Shown here: piece after piece, positions 1 through 23,900 of the stretch
How positions within the stretch are numbered: the first letter of the stretch is position 1
Layout: the number at the start of each line of letters is the position of its first letter
Assembly: GCA_023395675.1 (NCBI GenBank)
Contig: JAEWYL010000071.1
Location: 1-25,255 of the forward strand
Direction: 5' to 3'
From: Chloroflexota bacterium
GTDB taxonomy: Bacteria; Chloroflexota; Anaerolineae; Anaerolineales; UBA4823
DNA: 25,255 nt
Notes under the pieces: generated by a model
The model's input: only the letters and a program-made list of their open reading frames with translations
Database searches by the model: none
What the model was told of the DNA's origin: nothing
Translations under genes and position numbers: made by a program

Positions 1-377
1 CCACCCGGCTGGACCCGCCCACCCCCGGACAGGGCGCCCGCCGGGTATGGTCCGATTCGCAGGGCAGGCTGTGGGTCAGCGAATGGAACGCCGGGCAGGT
101 GGCGGTCTACGACCCGCAGAGCGGGGAATGGCGCGAATGGCGCCTGCCGGGCGATAACCCGCAGCCCTACGCGGTCTACGTGGACGAACGGGACCAGGTG
201 TGGTTGAGCGATTTTGGGGCCAACGCCCTGGTGCGCTTCGACCCTGTGCAGGAGAGTTTCGAGGTGTTCCCGCTCCCCGGCACACCCGCCAACGTGCGCC
301 AGATCCTGGGCAGGCCCGGCGAGGTCTGGGGGGCCGAATCGGGGGTGGACCGGCTGGTGGTGCTCCGCAGGCAGTGA
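1..377 (+). CDS. Vgb-like (streptogramin lyase family) beta-propeller protein, C-terminal fragment
   Basis: The reading frame is open from position 3 to a TGA at 375-377, so the 5' part of the gene lies beyond the left edge. The visible ~124 residues carry propeller-blade repeats, including RLWVSEW, QVWLSDF, ALVRFDP and a final GEVWGAESGVDRLVVLR segment. This pattern is typical of the family annotated as virginiamycin B lyase (COG4257). True Vgb enzymes linearise streptogramin B antibiotics, but most family members have no proven lyase activity, and no catalytic residues can be judged from this fragment. A possible ATG at 99 lies inside the repeat pattern and is not the true start, because blade-like sequence continues upstream of it. 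The gene converges on the PKS-NRPS operon and is probably outside it. Family membership is well supported; function is not. Confidence 0.8.
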   Translation, partial: TRLDPPTPGQGARRVWSDSQGRLWVSEWNAGQVAVYDPQSGEWREWRLPGDNPQPYAVYVDERDQVWLSDFGANALVRFDPVQESFEVFPLPGTPANVRQILGRPGEVWGAESGVDRLVVLRRQ

Positions 378-411
378 ATGGAAATGGCCAAACAGCCACA
401 AGAAATGCAGA

Positions 412-462
412 CAGCATAAAAGGTGGGGACAGGACGAAGACCTGTCCCCACCTTTTATGCTG
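412..462. terminator. 22-bp perfect inverted repeat between convergent genes, likely bidirectional terminator
   Basis: Positions 412-433 pair perfectly with 441-462 around a 7-nt loop (434-440). The inner 12 bp are GC-rich (GGTGGGGACAGG and its complement). The outer part is A/T-rich, so each strand reads CC followed by TTTTAT, as in a symmetric intrinsic terminator. It begins 34 nt after the stop of the plus-strand gene and 18 nt after the stop of the minus-strand hydrolase gene, so it could end both transcripts. The perfect symmetry and the TGTCCCC core also resemble dispersed REP-type palindromes. The two readings are not exclusive. Confidence 0.75.
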
Positions 463-480
463 GTTTTAGCCTGCCGCGGG

Positions 481-1541
481 CTACATCGGGTAGCGGGCCC
501 TCAGCGAGGGGAGGAAGTAGAACAGGGGTTTCTGGATGCCGGCAGCCAGCAGGATTTCCTCCTCGCTCAGGGGGGCAATCCCGGCGTCGAAGTGCTCGTT
601 CAGGACCCGGACGAAGTAATAGTTCGCCACCAGGCCGTTCACCACCGTGCCGGTGTGGCTGCAGTCGGAGAGCAGGTAGTGGTGAGGCTCGTCGCCGCAT
701 TGGGTGAAGTCAATCTTCGCCCAGCCGACGCGCAGAAAACCGTCTCTCACGCGGGGCAGAAACTCCTCCTGCCCGAAGCGGTTCTGATCGAACACAATCA
801 CCCGGCCGGGCTCCTCCAGGCGCCGGATGCCATCGTTGACGGCTTCGATTGCGTCCGTCACGCGCTGCAGCTTCTCCTCGTCGGGGAAGTCCCGGCGCAC
901 GTTGGGGTCCAGGTCCCAGCGCGTGAAGAGGGTCACGACGATGCCCTCGGCCCCGGCCTCTTTCACCGTATCCACCGCCAGGGTGACGTCCTCGATGGCG
1001 CGGTTAATCTTGTTCTCCAGCCGCCGCCCGGAAAGCTCGCCCTCGTAGATTCTTTGGAAGTCGAAAATATAGCGAGGGCTGAAATCGTTGGCGCCGATCC
1101 CGATCCACACGAAGGTGACTTTGCCCTGCCGGATCTGCTCTGCCAGGCCCAGGTGCTGGCGGCCCTCGTGGATCATGGTGCTGCTGGTCGCGCCGCTGCG
1201 GGCCCAGTTGTACTCGTAGCCGGTGCGGCGCACGTCATTCCACGTGCCCCAGGGGCCGAAATTCATGCCGCGCAGCCTGGCGAGCAGCTCGACCACGCTG
1301 AAGGTTGCGGAGGCGTACTCGCCCCCGCGGTTATCGTCCGCCCGGTATTCATCGTAGAAGGAATCGCCCAGCACGCCGATCCCGGTGAGGATGGAAGGCT
1401 CTTGCTGCTGGAGCAGGGCGGGCGTCTGCTGCCCCGTGGAACGGGGCTGAGCGGCCGGCGGCCAGCCGGCGGTGGATTGGGGTTCTTGCGCTGCGCAGTT
1501 TGCCATGGCAATGCTGACCAGAACAATGAAAGAGAAGATTT

Positions 1542-1557
<16 letters not shown>
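481..1557 (-). CDS. Exported SGNH/GDSL-family hydrolase, last gene of the operon
   Basis: A 358-residue protein with an N-terminal signal: basic MHRRLK, a hydrophobic stretch at residues 7-19, then NCAAQ. Cys21 could be a lipidation site, but the -1 residue is Asn, so the lipobox is non-canonical and ordinary signal-peptidase cleavage is equally possible. Residues ~22-55 are a Gln/Pro-rich linker. All four SGNH blocks are visible: GDS with Ser66 as nucleophile, Gly122 in SGATSS, Asn157 in GANDF, and Asp298/His301 in SDCSH. Family members are esterases, lipases or acyl-hydrolases acting on carbohydrate or lipid esters; the substrate here is unknown. The ATG lies within the end of the NRPS gene (16-nt overlap) and has a GGGAG ribosome-binding site 6 nt upstream, which implies coupled expression. 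Export suggests it acts on a secreted product or on the cell envelope rather than on carrier-bound intermediates. Confidence 0.9.
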
Positions 1558-5827
<4,270 letters not shown>

Positions 5828-5831
<4 letters not shown>

Positions 5832-8800
5832 AATTCAAGCTCCTCACGCTCCTCCAGCGCATCCTCCCCCGCGGACCGCCCGCCGCCCTTCGCCCACAGC
5901 AGGGTGTCCACCCGTTCCGCCAGCTCCACCAGGGTGGGGGCCTCGAAGATGGCGCGCACGGGGATCTCGACCTCGTAAGCGACCTGCACGCGGGAGATGA
6001 TCTGGGTGGCCATCAGGGAGTGGCCGCCCAGCTCGAAGAAATTGTCGTGCAGGCCGATGCTCTCCATCCCCAGGATCTGCTGCCAGATGCCGGCCAGGCG
6101 CTTCTCCGTCTCGCTCTCCGGGGCCACGTAGGCATTTCCCAGGTTGGGCCGCTCGTGCAGCCCGTGAACCTGCAGGCCGGGATCTTCCGCCGCCGGCGGC
6201 CTGTTCTGGTCCGGCAGGGCCTCCCCGCCGTGCAGGAACTGAATCCATTCCCGCATGCGGACCAGGTCATGGGTGGAGACGATCACCTGGTTCAGCGGCC
6301 GGGCCAGGATCATGCGAAAAGCCTCCAGCCCTTCCCGGGAGGCGATCCCCTTCGCCAGGGTCTGCTCCTTCCAGCTCCGGAGGTGCTCGGCGACTTCGGT
6401 GTCGCGGTACATGCCCACCTCCTGCCACAGGTCCCAGTTGATGGCGATCACCCGCCGGCCGGAGCGCCGCGTGTACTGGGCAAAGGCGTCCAGGTAGGCG
6501 TTGGCGGCCACGTAGGCGTGGCCCGACCCACCCACCACGGTGCTGATGGAGGAGAAGAGCACGAAGAAGTCCAGCGCCTCCCCCTCCAGCAGGCTGTCGA
6601 GGATGGCCGTCCCCAGGGTCTTCGGCCGCAGGATCGGGACGATGGAGGCGGCTGTTTTATCGGCCGCCGGGTCCGCTTCCGTGAGGCCCGCGGCGTGGAT
6701 TACGCCTGTAATGGGCCCGAGCTCCGCCCGGATTTGCGTGACCGCCGCTTTCATCTGCCCATAATCCGTCACATCCGCCGCGAGGGGCAGGACGCGCGCG
6801 CCCTGCTGCTCCAGTTCCATGAGCTGGCGGATGCGCCGGCTGGTGCGGTCCGCGTCGTCGTGGGCGGCGAGCCACTCCTCCCAGCGATCTCGCTCCGGCA
6901 GGGGCGAGCGGGAGAGCAGCGCCAGGCTGCAGCGGGTCTGGCGGGCGAGGAAGTCCGCCAGCAGCAGGCCCAGGCCGCCCAGGCCGCCAGTGATCAGGTA
7001 GACCCCGCCCTCGCGCAGCTCCAGGGGCGTCTCCGGATCGAATTTCGCAGGCTCGAAGGCCTGCACCCAGCGGTAATCGCCCCGGTAAGCGACGAATTCC
7101 TCTGGCGAGCTCGCCTCCAGCTCGGCCAGCAGGTTCTGCAGCCAGACCGTTTCCGGCAGGCCGTGCAGGTCGGGCAGGTGCAGGTCGATATGCCGGCAAT
7201 CCAGGGGCGAGTGGATCAGGGGGATGGCGCGGCAGAACCCCAGCACCGTGGCCCGGGAGGGATCCAGCTCTTCCAGGCCGATTACGTCCTGGGTCCCGCT
7301 GGAGAGCACGTCCAAACGGTAGGGGGCGTCTCCCAGCTTCTCATTCAACGCGGCGGTCAGGGCTACCAGGCTGTAGTAGCCCAGCTCCTGGGCCCGTTCG
7401 ATGTAGTCGAGAGGGTCTGTGGAGGCCTCCGGCCGGTCCAGAGTCCAGCAGTGCAGCACCCGCCCGGGCAGGCGTCCCTGTTCCTGCAGGGCAGCGACCA
7501 GGGCGCGGTAGTCCTCCTCGCGGGCGGGGTCGAGGGTGAAAACGCCTGCGGCGGGGCTGGCGAAGGCCGCCCCGCGCTGCACCCGCACCACGCTCTGACC
7601 CCGCGCTTCGAGGGACCGGGCCAGCTTTTCGCCCACGCCGCTCGCGTCGCAAAAGACCAGCCAGCCGGAAGCGGCCTCCGCCCGCCCGTTCGCAGGCCCG
7701 AGAACCTGCCGCTTCCAGGAGGGGGTGAAAAACCAGCGCGTCAGGTCGGGGTTTCTCTCCAGCCGGCCTGATGGGCGGGTCTCCGCAGCGAGGGGCTGCT
7801 TTTTCGGCTCTACCCAGTAGCGCTTGCGCTCGAAGGGATAGGCCGGCAGGGGCAGCCGGCGGCGCTTCTCGCCGGCATAGAACCCGTCCCAGTCCACCTG
7901 CACCCCGCTCAGCCAGAGCTGCCCCAGGGTCTGCAGCAGGAAGGTGAGGTCGGAGACCTGGTCAAGGGGATGGCGCAGGGAGGTGAAGACGGGCTGCTCC
8001 TGGGGGCGCGCCGGGTGGCTGCGGGCCAGGGTGGCGAGGGTGCGCCCCGGGCCGGTCTCGAGCAGGGCCAGGCCCGGCTCCCGGAAGAGAGTCTCCAATC
8101 CCTGGGAGAAGCGCACGGTCGAACGCAGGTGGGCGGCCCAGTAGGCCGGGTCCACTGCCTGCTCGGGGGTGATCCATTCCCCTGTGAGGTTGGAGACGAA
8201 GGGCAGGGAGGGGGCGTTCAGGCGCAGGCCAGCGAACAGGGCCTTGAACGGCTCCAAGACCGGGTCCATCATGGGGGAATGGAAGGCGTGCGAGGTGTGC
8301 AGGCGCCGGCCTTCCACGCCGCGGGCGGCGAGCTGCTCCTGCAGGGCGGCTACGGCCTCTTCCGGCCCGGAGACCACGCACAGGGCCGGGCCGTTGACCG
8401 CGGCCAGGGAGAGCTGCGGCCCCAGCAAAGGCAGCACCTCCCGCTCGGGGAGGGGCAGGCTGAGCATGGCCCCCGCCGGCATGGACTGCATCAGCCGGCC
8501 GCGGGCGGCGACCAGCGCCAGGGCGTCCTCCAGGCTGAACACCCCCGCCAGGCAGGCGGCCACGTACTCGCCCAGGCTGTGTCCGAGCATGGCCTGCGGC
8601 TGCAGCCCCCAGGACAGCCACAGGCGGGCCAGGGCGTACTCGACCGCGAACAGGGCCGGCTGGGCCAGGGAGGTCCGGGTCAGGCGGGCGGCGGCCTCTT
8701 CGGTTCCGCCCGCCTGCGGGTAAAGCGCTTCCAGCAGGTCAAACCCCAGGTGAGGGCGCAGGATCTCCGCGCAGGTGTCCAGGGCCTGTCTGAAAACGGG

Positions 8801-10479
8801 CTCGTCCCGGTACAGCTCCGCGCCCATGTGCAGGTACTGAGCGCCCTGCCCGGTGAACAGGAAGGCGACCGGGCGGCCCTCGGAGGCGCCGGAGGCGGAG
8901 AGCAGCCGCCGGGGGTCCCGGCTCTGCAGGATGGAGAGGGCCTCCTCCCGCGAGGCGCAGACCAGCGCCCGCCGGTGGCCGAAGGCGCGGCGGCCCTGCT
9001 GCAGGGTGAAGGCCACGTCAGCCAGCTCGTATTCGGGATGCTCGCTCAGGCTGGCCGCCAGGCGGCCGGTGGCAGCCTCCAGCGCGGCGGCGCTTTTGGC
9101 CGATAGCAGGACGAGTTGCCGGGAGCGGGAGGGGGTGGAGGGGGCGGGCGGCGGGGCCTCTTCCAGCACCACGTGGACGTTTGTGCCGCCGATGCCGAAC
9201 GAACTCACCCCGGCCCGCAGGGGGCCGCCGCCGTTCTCCCATTCCGCCAGGCGGGTGTTGACGTAGAACGGGGTGGACTCGAAATCGATATTGGGGTTCG
9301 GGCGGGTGAAATGCAGGCTGGGCGGGATGCGCCGGTTCTTCAGGGCCAGCACAGTTTTGATCAAACCGGTTACGCCCGCGGCCGCGTCCAGGTGGCCCAG
9401 GTTGGTCTTCACCGAGCCGATGGCGCAGTAGCCGCGCTTCTCGGTGCCCAGCCGGAAGGCCTGGGTCAGGGCGCTGATCTCGATCGGGTCGCCCAGCTCG
9501 GTCCCGGTTCCGTGCGCCTCCACGTAGGTGATCGTCTCGGGGTTGACCCCGGCTGCGGCCTGGGCCAGGGCGATCACCTCGGCCTGCCCGTTCACGCTGG
9601 GGGCGGTGTAGCCCACCTTCAGCGCGCCGTCGTTGTTAATGGCCGAGCCGCGGATGACGGCGTGGATCGTGTCCCCGTCGCGCAGGGCCTCGGACAGGCG
9701 TTTAAGCACCACCACCCCGGCGCCCTCCCCCGCCACGATGCCCTGAGAGGAGGCGTCGAAGGCGCGGCAGTGCCCGTCGGGCGACATGATCATCCCGGGA
9801 ACATACAGATAGCCGCATTTGCGCGGCGAGCTGATGGACACGCCCCCGGCGAGAGCCAGGTCTGCGGCCCCGCTCAACAGTGCCTGGCAGGCCATCTGCA
9901 CGGCCACCAGGGAGGTCGAGCAGGCCGTCTGCACATCCACGCTCGGGCCTCTCAGGTTCAGCTTGTAGGAGACCCGGGTGGCAAGGAAGTCCTTATCGTT
10001 GGAGATCATCACCTGATAGCCGCCGGCGGCCTCCATGACCTCCGGGCTGCCCATCAGGTTGTTGAGCAGGTAGGAGTTCATGCTCAGGCCGGCGTACACC
10101 CCGATGGGGCCGTCGAAACGGTCCGGGTCGCAGCCGGCGTTCTCCAGCGCCTCCCAGGCGACCTCCAGGAAAACGCGCTGCTGGGGGTCCATCACTTCCG
10201 CCTCGCGCGGGTTGAAGCCAAAAAAGGCGGCGTCGAACGCTTCGGCCTCCTCCAGGATGGCTCGCGCGCGCACGTAGTCCGGGCGGTTGAACACCTCGGG
10301 CGGGATCCCGCTTTCCAGCAGCTCCTCGTCGGTGAAGAAGGAGACCAGCTCCTCTCCTGCCTGCAGGCGCTGCCACAATTCCTCCACCGATCTGGCTTTG
10401 GGGAAGCGGCCCGCCATCCCTACGATGGCGACGGCCTCAAAGGGGACGGCTTCAGATGAAGCGTTGCTGGCTGGATGGT

Positions 10480-10483
<4 letters not shown>
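5828..10483 (-). CDS. PKS module KS-AT-KR-carrier, aminoacyl-accepting type
   Basis: A 1551-residue single extension module. KS ~14-442 has Cys188 in TACSTS, His324 in EAHGTGT and His364 in NLGHLD. Its N-terminal style (ELVSFFTDEELLESG) is the kind usually found in KS domains that accept aminoacyl chains from an NRPS, which fits the Gly-PCP upstream. AT ~538-825 has Ser636 in GHSLGEY and a HAFH motif (732-735), predicting malonyl-CoA. No DH, MT or ER is present. A structural psi-KR (~915-1150) precedes a KR with TGGLGGLG (from Thr1165) and catalytic Ser1311 or Ser1312, Tyr1324 and Asn1328. The carrier (~1455-1532, Ser1489 in FFELGGHSL) is PCP-like. The protein ends in an acidic tail (DALEEREELEF), a plausible linear docking motif for the TubC-type domain of the next protein. 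ATG overlaps the preceding stop (ATGA). Predicted output: glycine extended to a beta-hydroxy, gamma-amino acid unit. Confidence 0.96.
5832..5845 (-). promoter_or_regulatory. Ribosome-binding site supporting the TTG start of the terminal NRPS gene
   Basis: GAGGAG (5845-5840 on the minus strand) lies 8 nt before TTG at 5831-5829. The TTG shares two bases with the TGA stop (5830-5828) of the upstream PKS gene. No ATG near this point would include the whole docking domain, so TTG is the best start and re-initiation at a TTGA overlap is likely. Confidence 0.7.
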
Positions 10484-20919
<10,436 letters not shown>

Positions 20920-20925
20920 AAGCGC

Positions 20926-23900
20926 TTATGCCATCTTCCTCAATTTTTCTTCCAGCAGACGCTCCAGCTCTGCCTCCGACAGGTCATCCAGCTCCTCCTC
21001 GGCCGGCGAGGCGATTTCGGCCTCCCCGCCCGTCGCGCCGGTCTCACTCGCCTGCGGCGGGGGAAAGAGCAGTTCCTCCAGATACGCGGCCAGCTCGGCC
21101 ACGGTGGGGTAGTTGAACGTGAGGGTGGAGGGCAGGCTGCGGCCGGAGCCCTTCTCGAGCAGGCTCTTCAGCTCGACCGACATGAGCGAGTCCATCCCCA
21201 TCTCGAACAACCCCTGGCGCGGGTCAATCTCCTGCGGGGCGGAGGAGCCGATCACGCGCGCCGCGGCCCCCTGTACCAGTTTCACCAGGGCCGGGCCGCG
21301 TTCCTCCGGGCGCAGGTTCTGCAGTTGCTCTATCCAGACAGGTTCCGCTTGAGACTTAACCTTATTAACGCCGGCAGCCGGGGCAATGTTACCCACCTGC
21401 GAAAGGAAAGGCAGCGGGCGGCGCGCCTCGTAAGCCGGGCGGAGCAGCTCCCAGTTGATATCCGCCGCGACCACCTGCGGCGGGGCCTCTCCCGCCAGAA
21501 AATCGCCCAGCAGGGAGAGCGCCTGGCCCGAGGGCATGCGGTTGAGACCGAACTGCGCCGCCCGTTCCTGCTCCTCGGTGGAGGCGGCGCGCATGGCGTC
21601 CCAGGTGCCCCAGTTGACCGACAGGGCGGGCAGGCCCAAGCTCCGCCGGTAGTGGGCGAAAGCGTCCAGGAAGGCGTTAGCGGCCGCGTAGTGGCCCAGG
21701 TTGTGAGAGCCCCAGAGCGCGGTGGTGGAGGAGAAGGAGACGAAGAAATCCAGGGGCAGATTTCGGGTGAGGGTGTGCAGGGCCCAGGCGCCCCCCGCCT
21801 TCGGGTGGAGCATGGACTGCAGGGCCCCGGCCGGCAGGCTCTCCAGGGGATGGCTGCTCAGGTCGGCGGCAGCATGCACCACCCCCCGCAGGGGCGGCAG
21901 GTCCCTGCCGAAGCGCCCGATAACCTCTGCCAGGGCCTCCTGGTCGCCGGTATCGCAGGCAATCGGGTGGACCGCGGCCCCCAGGGCCTCGATAGCGCGC
22001 AGGGCGGCGGCCCTGTCCCGCAGCTCCGGGTCCAGGGCAGGGTCATCCCACTGCTCCCGGGGCGGGAGCGGGCGGCGGCCCACCAGCGCCAGGCAGCGGG
22101 CGCCGCGTTCCGCCATCCAGCGGGCGGTCTTCAGGCCCAGCCCGCCCATGCCGCCGGTGATCAGGTAGGCGGCGGAGGGGTCGAAGGCGGCCGTCCGGGG
22201 GGCGGGAGCGGGGCGGCGCGCCAGGCGCGCCGCGAAGCGTTTCCCGCCGCGCAGGGCGAGCTGGTCCTCCCCGCCCGGGTGCAGGCAGAGCTCGAGCAGC
22301 TCCCCGGCGGAAAGCTCCGCACCGGCCCCGGGTTCCAGGTCCACCAGGCCTCCCCACAGCCCGGGATGCTCAAGGACGATCACCCGCCCCAGGCCCCAGA
22401 GGGCGGCCTGAGCAGGGGAAAGCGCGCCGCCCTGCGGGTTCTCCCCCGTCTGGACGGGCTGCGCGCCCGCGGTGACCACCCACAGGGCAGGGGCGTTCTC
22501 CCCCCCATGGGCGGGGACGCGGCGGGCAAGGGCCTGCACCAGGTGCAGCAGGCCCGCCGAGCTGCGCTGCAGAGCGGCCTCCAGCCCGGCGGCGGAAAGC
22601 GCCCCGCCCGGCAGGGGGGCATCGAACTGCGGCGCATCCAGGCCCCACAGGTAGACGATCCTGGCGAGCGAGCCGGTATCGAGCTGCCCCAGCAGGCGCG
22701 TGAAATCCTCGGGGCAGAGCGGGTCGAGCTGCCAGGCGTGCTCCCCCATGCGGCGAAATTCCGGGCCGGCGGCGGCCAGCAGGGCGCGGCCGCCCCGGCG
22801 GGCCAGGCGCTCAGCCAGGCGGCTGCCCGCGCCGCGGCCGTCCTCAAATATCAGCCAGGCGCCGGGGTTGGCCTCCTGCGCCGGGCGCCGGGCGGAGAAC
22901 AGGGCGCTGCCCGCCCGGCTCAGCGGGCCTTCAGCCCCCGACAGGGCGAACGCGTCCTCGAACCCGGCCTCGCGCAGCACTTCCAGCCAGGCCTCCCGCC
23001 CCAGCAGGGGATAGTCCGGGCGCAGCTCGCGGTCGGAGAACTTCCACCAGCCCTCCGTGAGCCCAAACGTCAGGTCTACCCAGGCGGTTTTTCGCGCTCC
23101 CTCGACCAGGAGGAGCCTGCCCCCCGGTGCCAGCAGCTCCCGCAGGCGGGCGAGCGCGGGGCGGAGCTCCCCGGCCGCGTGCAGGACGTTCGCAGCCAGG
23201 ATGAGGTCGTAGGAGGCGGGCGCGAAGCCCTGGGCCAGGGGGTCCGCCTCGATATCCAGCTTTTGGAAGCGGATGAAGGGACAGGCGGCGAACTCCTGCC
23301 GGGCGCTCTCCAGGAACAGGGGCGAGAGATCGGTGAAGCTGTAGCTGGCCCGCCCGGCGGGCAGGGCCTGCAGGATGGAGGCCGTGGTGGCGCCCGTGCC
23401 CGCCCCCACTTCGAGGATGCGCAGGGGGCGTGCGGGGGGCAGGCAGGCCAGAACCGCCTCCCGGGCCAGCTCGTTCAGGCAGGCGGTGACGGGTGAGGAG
23501 CGGTAGATGCGCCCGGTCAGCTCCATCGAGCCTCCGGGGAAGAGCAAGTCCAGCGGGTCGCAGGCGCCGGTCAGGGTTTCCGGCAGGCGCGGCCCGCAGC
23601 GGCCGAGCAGTTCAAGCTCGGCGGCATATTCGGGGAAACGCACCGCGGCGGCCTGCAGGCGCGCCTGCGGGTCCACCCCGTCCAGGCCGCGCCGGGCGCG
23701 CCAGCCTTCCCCGTCCCGCTCCAGCCAGCCCCCGGCCTCGAGGATCTCCAGCAGGCGGGCCAGCAGGCGCCGGTAGCGGGGCAGGATCCCCAGGCGCCGG
23801 GAAAGACCCTCTGCCCCGGCGAAGGGCTCCCCCTGGGGCTCGAAGGGCAGCCCGAGCTTCTCCAGGGCCAGGGCCGAGAATTCGGCCGCCAGGGCCCCGC

